From the NCBI RefSeq assembly GCF_003324525.1, contig NZ_QGDC01000001.1, forward strand, positions 62,001-126,000: a stretch of 64,000 nucleotides of DNA. The letters are read 5' to 3'. The first letter of the stretch is position 1. Each line of letters starts with the position of its first letter. Source of the DNA: Mucilaginibacter hurinus. GTDB lineage: Bacteria > Bacteroidota > Bacteroidia > Sphingobacteriales > Sphingobacteriaceae. Made by a program: the position numbers and the translations under genes. Below, one piece after another: positions 1-9,792 of the stretch. The notes under the pieces were generated by a model, which searched no databases, had not been told where the DNA came from, and saw only the letters and a list, made by a program, of their open reading frames with translations.

Positions 1-1502
1 GCCACGTTGTTTATATATACTACCACCATCGAGTTTTCAACCACTATCTCTACAAAATAATCGGTATTAGGCGACATCGGAAAGGGCACATCGTTATCAG
101 CTACCGTTGTTGTGGTGATAGAACCGTGCGCGGTGCGGTCAAAACTAAACCTGTTTTGTGATGGCACAAAGCGCAGGCTATAAAAATTATTATATCCGTC
201 GCAAGCACCTATCATAAAACCAAAATCCTTTGAAGAGCTGGCATAGTTTACCGTAGTGCTTATCTTAAATTTTTGCCGGCTAACCGGGTTAAAAATCACG
301 TTGGCTACATCTAACGGAGCAGGACTAACCACACGGTAAGTTCCGGGCGAAGTAAACGTAACGTTACCCCACTGGCTGTCTTTAACAAGCGTATGTGTAT
401 TGGTGTTTAGGTTGGCCTGCAGCGTATGCGGGATAGTTACCGCTAAATCGCCGTTGGCCTGCTGGTAAATTTTATGCACCACCATATTGCCACCCCATAT
501 CCATGATCCTGCATCAGTGTGGCCCGAAAGTATATTTGTCCATGCAAAAATGTAATGATCGGTACCATCTGTAGCTATTTTACCGGCAAAAAAACTTTTG
601 CCATCAAACCGGCTGTTGCCTGCCGGCGCGCTCCATGGCCCGGTAACTGATGACGATTTGCGGTAATACATATACTTGCCCTGCTGGTCAGAATAAACCA
701 GGTAATAGGTAGTGCCTATTTTTATAATCTGCGGGCACTCCATATTAAAGTAGTTGGTTGGGCCGCCATCATAAATTACGCCCTGGTGTGTCCAGGTATT
801 CAAATCAATTGAGGTGTACCTTACCACCACGCCCCGCCAGGTGCCTGATACGTTTTTACGGGCGGTTAGCAGCATATGCCATGTGCCGCCATCCTGAAAA
901 ACATATGGGTCGCGAAAGTTGTCATTCTCATCATAGCCCTGCCCTATAGGCACTGTTATAGTTGAAAACGTAGTGTTTTTTGTAAAGGCCGATGTTGGGT
1001 TTGTTGACGATGCGCGTACCACACCCTCAAGCTTTGACCCGCACGATACATAGTTGTTGTTACGGCCGGAGTAAAAGAAATAATACGTAGAGCCACTTTT
1101 TACAACGCTGCCTGCCCCTACTGCGTTATCCTGCGCACAAGTGGCCGCGCTTGACCCGATTATTTGGCCCGTTGCTGTGTAACTGTAAAAATTGTTGGTG
1201 GTAAAAGCATACATGGGGTGGCGCGTGTTGGTAGGGTCATTCCAGATGTCTTTGAGGAAGTATACAACAAACTTACTGCTGGCTGCATCGTAATACGGGG
1301 CCATATCACCCACCCGGTAGCCATCGGCTGTCATTTTATAAATCGAATAATCTGTTTGCTCGGTTTGCTGCGAACAAACCAGGTTACTACGCAATTTTCC
1401 GTCGGTTTTAACGGCCTGCGGTACCATCTTCTCTTGTTTACAGGACGAACCTGCAAGGCATAGCAAAGCTGCTACACCAAGTTTTACATTGGTAAGTTTC
1501 AT
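1..1502 (-). CDS. GH32/GH43-superfamily lipoprotein, 3' end outside window
   Basis: Read on the minus strand from ATG at 1502-1500, the frame stays open for 500 codons to the window edge, so the C-terminus is missing. The start encodes a lipoprotein signal peptide with lipobox LAGSSC (Cys near residue 20). The body looks like a five-bladed beta-propeller glycoside hydrolase: a GDMAPYYD motif in place of the usual WMNDPNG, then FRDPYVF and MECPQI, which match the three acidic motifs (nucleophile Asp, stabiliser Asp in RDP, acid/base Glu in EC). The C-terminal part resembles the sandwich region of the protein at 5048-6604, which suggests only about 35 residues are lost. It is the last visible gene of the fructan operon, 26 bases after the GH32 gene at 1529-3070. 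Probable role: cutting fructo-oligosaccharide or levan at the cell surface or in the periplasm. The family assignment is firm at clan level and the substrate is inferred from context. Confidence 0.8.
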   Translation of the reverse strand, partial: MKLTNVKLGVAALLCLAGSSCKQEKMVPQAVKTDGKLRSNLVCSQQTEQTDYSIYKMTADGYRVGDMAPYYDAASSKFVVYFLKDIWNDPTNTRHPMYAFTTNNFYSYTATGQIIGSSAATCAQDNAVGAGSVVKSGSTYYFFYSGRNNNYVSCGSKLEGVVRASSTNPTSAFTKNTTFSTITVPIGQGYDENDNFRDPYVFQDGGTWHMLLTARKNVSGTWRGVVVRYTSIDLNTWTHQGVIYDGGPTNYFNMECPQIIKIGTTYYLVYSDQQGKYMYYRKSSSVTGPWSAPAGNSRFDGKSFFAGKIATDGTDHYIFAWTNILSGHTDAGSWIWGGNMVVHKIYQQANGDLAVTIPHTLQANLNTNTHTLVKDSQWGNVTFTSPGTYRVVSPAPLDVANVIFNPVSRQKFKISTTVNYASSSKDFGFMIGACDGYNNFYSLRFVPSQNRFSFDRTAHGSITTTTVADNDVPFPMSPNTDYFVEIVVENSMVVVYINNV

Positions 1503-1528
1503 AATTTAATGGTTTATATTGGTTTATA

Positions 1529-3070
1529 TTATTTTATTGCAGTGGCAATACCGGCATGTTTAAGTTTAAGCACTTTAAGCGGCGCCGTAGCTTTTATATG
1601 GAGTAGGTTTAATGGCTCCTGCGGGAAAAATATGGCTGTTAGCACTGTTCGGCCGCTATCGGCAAACACCTCAGCTGACGCGGCATCAATAATAATTTTC
1701 AGATTTATATTACCCTGGGCGTTGCGGGGTGCTGTCATCTTTTTGGCAAAACCGGGCTCAAAATTCACCTCGCCCGCTTTGGTGCGGTCAATATAAAATG
1801 CGTTACCTGCCTTTTCATAACCAATAACCAGCAGATCGCCTTTGGCATTGGTTAAATGCAGCGCTATATCTTTTTGCCCGTCAACCTCCAAATCAACCAC
1901 GTATTTACCATTGTAAGCCTGTATCTTATCAGAAATATCATAGCTGGTATTAACTGTTATATTTTGCAACACGGAGGCCTTGTTAATAATAGTCGCCATC
2001 TCCTTAACAGGGGTCGACGTAAGAATAAAGTCGTTCCCGGATTTGGCCAGGCCCAACTCACGCGGAAGGGTGTTAGCACTGCGCCAGTTTTGCGTAGGTA
2101 CCCGTTCTGCATATTGCCAGTTACTCATCCAGCCCATAAATACCTGCCTGTCGCCCAGGTTTGAAAACGTTACACCGGCATAATTATCTGTACCGTAATC
2201 AACCCAACGGGTAACCGGGTTATCGGGGATGAAGGTTTTGCCATCAAAATGCCCTACAAAATACTGTGTAGCCGAACCGCCATTGGGACCGCCCGGGTTT
2301 ATACTTACCAACAAAACCCATTTCTTTTGCCCGTTATAGTCAAGAGGGAACAAATCCGGACACTCCCAAACACCGCCATGCGCCCCAAGCTTTTCGCCAA
2401 ATTCGCTTTCCTTGGTCCATTGTTTTAAGTTGGGCGATGAGTAAAAGGTAATTCTGTCTTTTGTAGCCAGCGTCATTACCCATTTCTTTTCAGCCTCGTA
2501 CCACCGCACTTTAGGATCGCGAAAATCCCAAATGCCGGGATTGGGCAACACCGGATTTTTCTCATATTTAGTCCAGGTTTTGCCTTCATCTGTACTGTAG
2601 GCAATGCCCTGGTATTGGTGAAGGCCAGTTTTGGCATCTTCAATAGCTTTATTATGACAAGTATAAATGGCCACCAAAGCGTTTTTGCCAAAGCCGGCTG
2701 TATTGTTTTTATCAACCACAGCGCTGCCGGAGAATATGGTACCCAGGCTATCCGGATATAGGGCGATTGGCTGCTCTTCCCAGTGCATCATATCTTTGCT
2801 GGTGGCATGGCCCCAGTGCATCGGCCCCCAGGTTGTACCCCCGGGATTATGCTGAAAGAACAGGTGATACGTACCGTTTAAAAAAACCATCCCGTTGGGG
2901 TCGTTCATCCAGTGCGCCTTCGGCGTAAAATGAAACTGCGGGCGATGCGGCTCGTTAGCCACAGTCTGCGCATTTGTTTGTTTAGATACGGAGCAAGCGC
3001 CGGCTATCATAGCGACAGACAGCAGGTAAAAAATTTTAAAATTTCTCATAACATTATCGTGTTTGTTCAT
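1529..3070 (-). CDS. GH32 fructan hydrolase (levanase/inulinase/invertase type), lipoprotein
   Basis: About 513 residues. An N-terminal lipoprotein signal (MRNFKIFYLLSVAMIAGAC) is followed by a classical GH32 catalytic propeller. WMNDPNG carries the nucleophile Asp, FRDPKV the transition-state stabiliser, and ECPDLF the acid/base Glu. A C-terminal beta-sandwich ends with the SAEVFADSGRTVLTAIFFP-type segment typical of the family. The frame can be extended upstream to 3106, but that would overlap the preceding gene; starts at 3070 (8 bases after that gene's stop) or 3049 place the signal peptide correctly. GH32 enzymes release fructose from beta-fructosides by a retaining mechanism. Whether this one is exo-acting and prefers beta-2,6 (levan) or beta-2,1 (inulin) links cannot be read from the sequence. 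It sits inside the susCD-linked operon and is probably co-transcribed with it. Confidence 0.93.
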   Translation of the reverse strand: MNKHDNVMRNFKIFYLLSVAMIAGACSVSKQTNAQTVANEPHRPQFHFTPKAHWMNDPNGMVFLNGTYHLFFQHNPGGTTWGPMHWGHATSKDMMHWEEQPIALYPDSLGTIFSGSAVVDKNNTAGFGKNALVAIYTCHNKAIEDAKTGLHQYQGIAYSTDEGKTWTKYEKNPVLPNPGIWDFRDPKVRWYEAEKKWVMTLATKDRITFYSSPNLKQWTKESEFGEKLGAHGGVWECPDLFPLDYNGQKKWVLLVSINPGGPNGGSATQYFVGHFDGKTFIPDNPVTRWVDYGTDNYAGVTFSNLGDRQVFMGWMSNWQYAERVPTQNWRSANTLPRELGLAKSGNDFILTSTPVKEMATIINKASVLQNITVNTSYDISDKIQAYNGKYVVDLEVDGQKDIALHLTNAKGDLLVIGYEKAGNAFYIDRTKAGEVNFEPGFAKKMTAPRNAQGNINLKIIIDAASAEVFADSGRTVLTAIFFPQEPLNLLHIKATAPLKVLKLKHAGIATAIK

Positions 3071-3078
3071 TGGTCTGT

Positions 3079-5042
3079 TTATTTCCAGATGGTATTCAAT
3101 TCCCATCCTTTTAATACTTCAACTTGTGTTGTTCCGCCTTCAGAAAATGCGCTTATACCCAGTTGACGTTCGGATGGAAATGTAGTAGCGCTGATAACTG
3201 TTTCGCCATCATTCACAAAAACTTCAATAGACGACTGATCTATAAACATATGCAAACGCAAAGTTCCGTTTTGCAAACTTACCGGCGTGGTTATTTTTTT
3301 GGCAAACAGTCGCGTAAAATCCGCATCACTCACGTGGTCGGTGCAATTTGTACGGTCCAACGTTATAATTGATGTCACAGGATCATACCGCAGCACCAGT
3401 TTTCTCCCTTCTCCTTCCAGTAGGTCAAACCCGAAAGCGGCCCGCTCGGTTGGTTTAATTACCACATCTATTTCGTAGCTGTTTTTTGAAGGGGTGAAGC
3501 CGATTCTTTGAAACCCGTTTATTTTAAGATTCTCCGCCTGGTAGAGTTTGCCGCGAAGGTGTTGTAATTGCGGCACGGGGTTCTGAACAACAGTATATCC
3601 CTTTTGATTTTGCTTTAAAGCCATAACACGGGGCAACGATTGAAAACCTTTGCCCCATTTGGTGGGCACCTTATTGGCGTAATCCCAATTACCCATCCAG
3701 CTTATAGCAAATACTGAATCTGCTATATTTTTGTTATCATCGTAATTACGCCAGGTGCGGGTGGCATAATAATCTGGTCCATAGTCAAGCCATTGCGCAT
3801 GCTCCAGCTGTTGGTTCATTAATTTATTAGAGAACAGGATATGGTCAACGGCTATAAAAGCATTGTCAGTGCCGGGGTGCTTGTCTACCAGTTCTATATG
3901 CGCATTTCTGCCAATCAATTCGCGTACGTCCCAACCATTCCATTTTAAAACGTTGCTGTTATCGGCTGTGGTTGTACGTAAAATTTTACCATCCACTACC
4001 AGGCGGATGCAGGTACTATCAACGCCTTTACCACCTGCCAGCAGGAAGTTTATCGCTCTATGAGTTATTTTGAAAGGCTTTGATACGAGTTTCCCTGTCG
4101 ACCTTGTTTTGGACGAGGAACCGGCGTAGCTGTGGCCTAAATGATCGACCACGCCCGGGGCGTTTACAGCAAACGCCGCGCCTTCTGTTTTCCAGTTCAC
4201 CAAACCTTTTTCAAAGTTCTCGAAAACTGTGCCGTCAAGGCCTTTTCCCTCTTTAAGGTAGTCTGCCATCCGGCTATCGGGCGTAAAAACCTTGCCGTCA
4301 AAATCACCTGTAAAATATTGCACCCTGTTGGGTCCGCGGCCTATAAGCATTACCCATTTCTTTTGCCCGGTACCGGTAACAGGCAATTCAAAAAGATCCG
4401 GGCACTCCCAAAATGAGTTTTTTGCGCCGAGGCCGCCAAAGGCGCTGCAGTACTTCCAGTCTTTCAGGTCTTTTGACTCGTAAATATGTATCTGCTGGAT
4501 ATTGGGCAGGGTTACAACCATTTTCCACATGCCGTCGGGCGCATACCAAAACACCTGGGGTCCCTGAAAAATATTTTGTTGATATCAAGTACAGGGTTAT
4601 TCTTGTAATAATTAAAGGTTAGCCCGTCATCATTGCTTATTGACAACGCCTGGGTTTCGGGTAAACTATCCCCTGCAAAATGCCGTGTGTATATGGCCAG
4701 CATGCTGTTTTTGCCAAAGCCGCTGGTATTGTGCTTATCTACCGCTACCGAACCGCTAAAATAGGAGAACGTCCCATCGTCGCCCTTCATCGGTTTGGGC
4801 AGTTCTTTCCAGTGCACCAGGTCAGTCGAGGTAGCATGGCCCCACCAATACAGGTGGTACAAGCCTTTGTGTACTACCAGGCCGTCAGGGTCGCCTATCC
4901 AGCCTTTTTTGGGGCTAAAGTGATAAAGCGGACGGTACTTTTGTCCTGTTATGTAAGCCAGGCTATCCTGCGCCCTTACATTAGTAAGGGCGGCAGTGAT
5001 AACCAGCATAGTACAAACTATTTTATACACCTCAACTTTCAT
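3079..5042 (-). pseudogene. GH32 levanase with inserted beta-sandwich domain, broken by a one-base frameshift
   Basis: Two overlapping reading frames (4512-5042 and 3079-4554) together make one GH32 enzyme of about 654 residues. The first carries a signal peptide ending near VRAQD, then GWIGDPDG with the nucleophile Asp51, and reaches FFRDP before going out of frame. The second resumes with VFWYAPDG, then has ECPDLF (acid/base Glu), a roughly 120-residue insert (DGTVFENFE... to VDHILFSN) like the extra sandwich domain of Bacillus-type levanases, and the usual C-terminal sandwich. A run of four C (minus strand, 4557-4560) breaks the frame; five C would restore RDPQVFWYA exactly. No other defect is visible, so this is either a very recent mutation, a phase-variable tract, or a sequencing error. 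The neighbours at 1529 and 5048 are intact. Confidence 0.88.
4557..4560 (-). other. Frameshift site in GH32 gene (short homopolymer)
   Basis: The plus strand reads GGGG here, CCCC on the coding strand. Inserting one C joins FFRDP to QVFWYAPDG, the sequence expected after the conserved RDP motif of GH32 enzymes. Nothing downstream of the site is lost. Confidence 0.85.
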
Positions 5043-5047
5043 ACTAT

Positions 5048-6604
5048 TTAATGACTAACCATTCTCAGGTTGTTTACTTTTAGTTCCACTCCGTCAGCGC
5101 CTATGCTCCATGCGTTATTTTGCAAACTGTAAATACGGTTGGTTAGGGCCACCTGGTTGTTTACATACAATACAGCTACTGATCCGTCTATCACTACACT
5201 GAAGTTGTACTCTTTACCAGCCTCAAAATTAAAAGGCACACGGGTAACCTCGGTGCCTTTGTTGTAAGCAGCTATACGGTTTACGGCCGGTTCAAATTTC
5301 ACAGCATAGGTACTGCTGTTATTTGATGCCGTATTAAAACCCAGCCAGGCAGTGCCGGTTAAGTTGCTGATATTTAAACTCCCCATTAACTTAGTGGTAC
5401 CGGTTATTTTTGCAAATGTGGCAGTAGCGGCTGCCGCTGCGCCGTTTATAATATAGTTACTGCCAGTACGCGTAACAGCGCCTGTGTTGGCTTCAGCAAC
5501 TGCATCAACGTTTTTGGTAAAATATGCATTAACCGCCTCCGGACTTTTAACACCAAGCTTATCGCTTCCTGTGGCGAAGAATTGATGGCTTATTAAATTG
5601 CCCCCCCAGGTGCGGGTTCCATTATCGTTTTCGGGATTGCGGCGGTGCGCCCAGGCCAATGCGAAAAAGTTGGTACCGTCTGTAGTACCACGGCCTGCAT
5701 AAAACTGGTGGCCGTCAAACATATCGTTACCATCAGCGGGTTTAACCCACGGACCAGCGGTTGACGTGGCTACCCTGTAGTGGGTACCGGGCGTATTGCT
5801 CCAATCTTCGGCAAAAAGCAGGTAGTATCTACCGCCAATTTTATGAATATCGGCGCACTCCATCATCAAGTAATCAGCTTCGGGAATATTCAGCGGGCCG
5901 CTTAGCATCCAGTTATCTTTAGACGGATCTGCTGTTTTATAAACCAGCAACACAGCTTTACCGCCCTGCTGTGTACTTACCAGCATCCAGTATTCCTTAA
6001 ACTCGTCGTTATAAAACACGTAAGGGTCTCTGAAATCGGTATTTGAATAACCTCCCGGGGCCCGCAGCACAAAGCCTTCTTTTTTGGTCCAGGTATTTAA
6101 ATCGGTACTGGTGGCATACATAATGGCCTCGCGGGTATGGGTTTCCGCCCAGCCGGCGTTGCTGTTTTGCAGCCAGCTTGAGTTGCCGTTATGACCGGTG
6201 TAATAAAAATAGTACGTATTCCCTACTTTAATCATAGATCCTGTGCCAATCAGGTGATCCTGCGTATTGCGGCTGCCATAAGCTATCTGCGTGCCCTTGT
6301 AACTAAAATCGAGCAGGTTTTTTGAGGTAAACTTATGTATATCATGTTCGCCGGCGCTGCTTTGCTTCACTTTATCGGGTGCGTCATGCAGAAAGAATAT
6401 TTCAAACTGGCCGTTAACGTAATATGGCATCACATCTCCTACCCAGCCTGTAGTCCCGTTGGGCGTTACATTACTTTCTGCTTTGGGGAAGATGTTAAAC
6501 TTATCTTCAGTGTACGGTGGCACTATGGTGGCCGTATTTTCCTTACTGCAACCCAGCAGGGAGAACATCATACCACCCGTTATTAAAAATTTCTTCATAC
6601 CCAT
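5048..6604 (-). CDS. GH32-superfamily lipoprotein with atypical nucleophile motif
   Basis: About 518 residues from the ATG at 6604, which has an AGAGGA sequence five bases upstream; the frame is open to 6622. The lipoprotein signal ends in SLLGC, followed by Ser-Lys. The propeller domain carries GWVGDVMPYY (a GD motif instead of WMNDPNG), FRDPYVF and MMECADI, so all three catalytic carboxylates seem to be kept. From about residue 390 a C-terminal sandwich ends in VNNLRMVSH. The protein is a clear paralogue of the truncated one at 1-1502; the two flank the two classical GH32 genes. Its stop lies 5 bases before the start of the frameshifted levanase. Likely an extracellular or periplasmic fructan-active enzyme; alternatively a member of the related GH43/GH68 branch, as the substrate is inferred from the locus. 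Confidence 0.85.
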   Translation of the reverse strand: MGMKKFLITGGMMFSLLGCSKENTATIVPPYTEDKFNIFPKAESNVTPNGTTGWVGDVMPYYVNGQFEIFFLHDAPDKVKQSSAGEHDIHKFTSKNLLDFSYKGTQIAYGSRNTQDHLIGTGSMIKVGNTYYFYYTGHNGNSSWLQNSNAGWAETHTREAIMYATSTDLNTWTKKEGFVLRAPGGYSNTDFRDPYVFYNDEFKEYWMLVSTQQGGKAVLLVYKTADPSKDNWMLSGPLNIPEADYLMMECADIHKIGGRYYLLFAEDWSNTPGTHYRVATSTAGPWVKPADGNDMFDGHQFYAGRGTTDGTNFFALAWAHRRNPENDNGTRTWGGNLISHQFFATGSDKLGVKSPEAVNAYFTKNVDAVAEANTGAVTRTGSNYIINGAAAAATATFAKITGTTKLMGSLNISNLTGTAWLGFNTASNNSSTYAVKFEPAVNRIAAYNKGTEVTRVPFNFEAGKEYNFSVVIDGSVAVLYVNNQVALTNRIYSLQNNAWSIGADGVELKVNNLRMVSH

Positions 6605-6679
6605 ATCTATCCTCTTTAACATTTAATTAGTTCAGTTACTTAAATGCCTGTGCGGGTACCCCCCACACAGGCATTGAGT

Positions 6680-8053
6680 TTATTTTATATAATCAATAGC
6701 GTTTTTGGTAATTCTTTTAATGTTGCCCAGGTACAGGTTAGTGGTTCTGGCACCGCCCTCGGGCTCTGAGTACCAGTCATATGCCCCAAAGGCTATGATT
6801 ACCACATTACCGTCATTTGCCGGCCACTCGGCTATGCCAACTCTACCGTTCAGGTTATCATCCCACTGCTCGGATGCCAGGTTGATACCACCGGTTTTCT
6901 CGCGCCAGCCGGCACCATCACCGTAGCCACCCCATTCGTTAACAAACCACCAGGCGGTGTGATTAAGCCTAAACGTGCCTTTTTCAAGCAACCAGGCTTT
7001 ACCGGGCTCGTAGGTTTCTATACCCTGGAATATCGGGTGATCTTCCCGTGTTCTGAAAGATATGCCCCAATTATTATTGGTTTCAATAAACCCACCGGGC
7101 AAAAAGTCGCCGAATACATTGTTTGGGCCTCTGCCTTCGGGTACCACGCCAAGCGCCTCAACATAACGGGCGGCGTAAGTGGTAAGCAGTAAACTACCAC
7201 CGCCTGCACGATACTCTTTAAGCGTGTTAACAACGGCCGGTGTAAGAGCCGCCGCAGGTAAATCCTGCGCCGAATCATAATGCCACCATATTACTTTATA
7301 GTTGGCCAGGCTGCGCCCGCCCTCAATGCTCTGAAATGAAACATAATCGGCGGCTGGATAAGTTGCAAAAAACCAGTCGGCAGCGGCTTTTTCATCCGGG
7401 TTAGTTATGCCGGCTCGTGATGTAGCCACGCCCATGAAAGCGTACTCGTTAACTGAGTTACTGATAACGGTTACAGCATAAGTTGCTGTACGTTCGCCAA
7501 GTTTAACGATGTAATTGACAGGGGCAGTAAAATTTTGCACAGCCCCTGATGCCGGCGATACACTCACGCCTGTTTGTAGGCCAATTTCCGGCTTAAGGGC
7601 CGACAGGTCTGTACCGTCAGGTAGTATAACCGATATGGTTTTATTCTCGTGGTCAATAACCCCATCAACGCCATTTATTTTGAAAGACGATAATGGCGGA
7701 ATAATCTTCACCGTCACTTTATAATCTTTAAACAGGTTACCGTTGGTTACCCGGTAAGTTACCGGACCGGTAAAGTCTAACCCTGCCCCCGCTGCCGGCG
7801 AAACCTTTGCACCGCCAGGCATTTGCATAGCAGCCGCGAGGTTAGTTACGTCAGTACCAAAAGGCACGTTAACCGTAATATCGCCGGTTTTTTTATCAAT
7901 GTCTCCCTGTATATTGTTAATACTAAACGCGCTAAGCGTCACATCTGCATTAACATTGAAGCTGCTCTTATTGTCCTTTTTACAGCCCGCCCACAATGCG
8001 GCAACGGCTATAAGCAAACAAAACGCCTTATAATGATTGAAATATCTGGTCAT
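6680..8053 (-). CDS. DUF4960/DUF5018-type surface glycan-binding lipoprotein
   Basis: 457 residues with a lipoprotein signal ending LWAGC, then KKDN. Two similar beta-domains of roughly 85 residues follow (about 35-115 and 120-200), each with the pattern SxFxINxxxGxID...TGDIxVxVPxGTDxxxL, which I recognise as DUF5018-like repeats. The remaining 250 residues (FMGVATSRAGITNPDEKAAADWFF onward, in two parts here) match the DUF4960 type, with a glutamine-amidotransferase-like look (YRAGGGSLLLTTYAARY) but no evident catalytic triad. The position directly after susD is where the levan locus of B. thetaiotaomicron encodes its surface glycan-binding protein (BT1761). Likely it holds fructan on the cell surface and hands it to SusCD. 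Binding itself is inferred from position. Confidence 0.8.
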   Translation of the reverse strand: MTRYFNHYKAFCLLIAVAALWAGCKKDNKSSFNVNADVTLSAFSINNIQGDIDKKTGDITVNVPFGTDVTNLAAAMQMPGGAKVSPAAGAGLDFTGPVTYRVTNGNLFKDYKVTVKIIPPLSSFKINGVDGVIDHENKTISVILPDGTDLSALKPEIGLQTGVSVSPASGAVQNFTAPVNYIVKLGERTATYAVTVISNSVNEYAFMGVATSRAGITNPDEKAAADWFFATYPAADYVSFQSIEGGRSLANYKVIWWHYDSAQDLPAAALTPAVVNTLKEYRAGGGSLLLTTYAARYVEALGVVPEGRGPNNVFGDFLPGGFIETNNNWGISFRTREDHPIFQGIETYEPGKAWLLEKGTFRLNHTAWWFVNEWGGYGDGAGWREKTGGINLASEQWDDNLNGRVGIAEWPANDGNVVIIAFGAYDWYSEPEGGARTTNLYLGNIKRITKNAIDYIK

Positions 8054-8074
8054 TGTCTTGATTTATTAAAATGG

Positions 8075-9784
8075 TTAATAACCCGGGTTTTGAATGTATT
8101 TGCCCTTGCTAAAAAATACCTGGTTTTGCGGTACAGGTAAAAACTCGTCGCGCCCTTTGGTGAAACGAGCGCCCTGGTAAATACTGCGCGTACCTTTCTC
8201 TTTGTCAAAAAAGTCGTTTATTTCTTTATCAGCAACACCCCAACGCATAAGGTCAAAGAACCTTTCGCCTTCTAATGCCATTTCAACGCGTCGCTCAAAA
8301 CGCAGTGCTTTACGTGCGTTAGCCTGGTCCCACGTAATGTTAACGCCGGGCGTGTAAGGCTGCACATTGTATTTTGAGGTTGGCTGACCGTTTGCCATCT
8401 TTAAACGGGCGGTGCTTTTCTTAGCGCGGTTGCGTATATCATTAATCAGCGGCAACGCCTCGTTTTGCCTGCCCATTTCTATCAGCGCTTCTGCCTTAAA
8501 CAACATCACATCGGCCACGCGTATAAGTATGCGGTTTTTGGTATTGCCAAAAAATGGGGCAAGGTTTATAAAACAGTCACAGTCGGGCGATACGTTCTCT
8601 TTCATGGAGTTGTAGGTGCCATATAGGGTAACGTTTCGGCTCCAGGCTTCTGTTACCAGTCGCTCGGGCTCATATTTCCATGGTGCGCCGGGTCTTGATA
8701 TGGTATGGTCAACCCGCGGGTCAACAGTATTTACTGCAAAATCAACATTCTGATTGTTATAGGTCTCCAGCAACGGCAAACCGTCTTCACTTGTTCTGAA
8801 AGCGTTCATGAGCGTTTGCGACGGTTTTTGAAAATCGCAGCAGCCAATTCCCTGCGGCACGGTAAGCATATCGCCAAAATTAACCCTGCCGCGACCGGCA
8901 CCATCGTTACTTGAAAACTGTACGGACATGAATGCTTCCTGCCCATTTTCGGTACTTCCCGGTAAAAAGTTGTTGGCAAAATCGGGCTGCAATGTATACT
9001 CCGAATTAAGCGCGGCATCGGCCGCGGTCACCACTTTTTGTAATGTGCCCTGGTCAATACTTGTTACATTGTGCTTGTCATCTTGCTTGTAAGCCTGAAA
9101 CAGGCGGGTTTTGGCCAAAAACGCGTAGGCGGCATACTTATTGGCACGCCCAATCTCGGGCTGCGTCGGTGGAAGTGTTGCCGCTGCAAACTCAAAATCA
9201 GCTGCTATTTTTTCCAGTATCTCATCGCGGCTAAGCGCGTTGTTGGTAATGTTTTCATATTCAGTTGAAGGCACATTTTCATCAATATACGGTATGTTTT
9301 TAAACAGGTTTTCAACCATCAGATACCAATAGCCGCGCAAAAAACGCAATTCGGCCTTACGTATCTCAACATTGGGCAGCTGTGCCGGTGTAAATTTGTT
9401 GAGTACGCGCAAACCTTCGTTGGCCCGGCGGATGCCGATGTAAATATTAAACCACATGCCATCGTAATTCCATTGGTCGGCGCGCGAGGTTACAAATGTC
9501 TCCATCTGGTGAAACACATCGCCATCATTTATACCGCCGCCACCTTTGTAGGCATCATCAGACCGTATGTTGCCATACTGGTACATACTAAACGCACGGT
9601 TTATTTCATCGTTACCTAACTGTGAGTAGGTTGCTATCACAAACCCTTCGGCCTGCTCAGGTGTTGATACCTGTTCTTCATTCAACGCCCCTTTGGGGCC
9701 TACGTCGAGCACCTTATTGCATGAGCTAAAAATAAATGCTGCTGCAAGCGCTGTAATTATATATTTTTTCATTGTCAACTTCAT
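8075..9784 (-). CDS. SusD/RagB-family nutrient-uptake outer membrane lipoprotein
   Basis: 569 residues (565 if the second ATG at 9772 is used). Lipobox FIFSSC, then NKVLDVGPKG, a hallmark N-terminus of SusD proteins. The helical TPR-like body contains EIRKAELRFLRGYWYLMVE and the C-terminal RRVEMALEGERFFDLMRWG motif with FLPVPQNQ near the end, all diagnostic of the family. SusD proteins form the lid over the SusC barrel and bind the oligosaccharide before import. The gene starts 8 bases after the susC stop, the normal paired arrangement. Ligand is probably levan or inulin oligosaccharides, inferred from the GH32 neighbours. Confidence 0.96.
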   Translation of the reverse strand: MKLTMKKYIITALAAAFIFSSCNKVLDVGPKGALNEEQVSTPEQAEGFVIATYSQLGNDEINRAFSMYQYGNIRSDDAYKGGGGINDGDVFHQMETFVTSRADQWNYDGMWFNIYIGIRRANEGLRVLNKFTPAQLPNVEIRKAELRFLRGYWYLMVENLFKNIPYIDENVPSTEYENITNNALSRDEILEKIAADFEFAAATLPPTQPEIGRANKYAAYAFLAKTRLFQAYKQDDKHNVTSIDQGTLQKVVTAADAALNSEYTLQPDFANNFLPGSTENGQEAFMSVQFSSNDGAGRGRVNFGDMLTVPQGIGCCDFQKPSQTLMNAFRTSEDGLPLLETYNNQNVDFAVNTVDPRVDHTISRPGAPWKYEPERLVTEAWSRNVTLYGTYNSMKENVSPDCDCFINLAPFFGNTKNRILIRVADVMLFKAEALIEMGRQNEALPLINDIRNRAKKSTARLKMANGQPTSKYNVQPYTPGVNITWDQANARKALRFERRVEMALEGERFFDLMRWGVADKEINDFFDKEKGTRSIYQGARFTKGRDEFLPVPQNQVFFSKGKYIQNPGY

Positions 9785-9792
9785 TAGTATTA

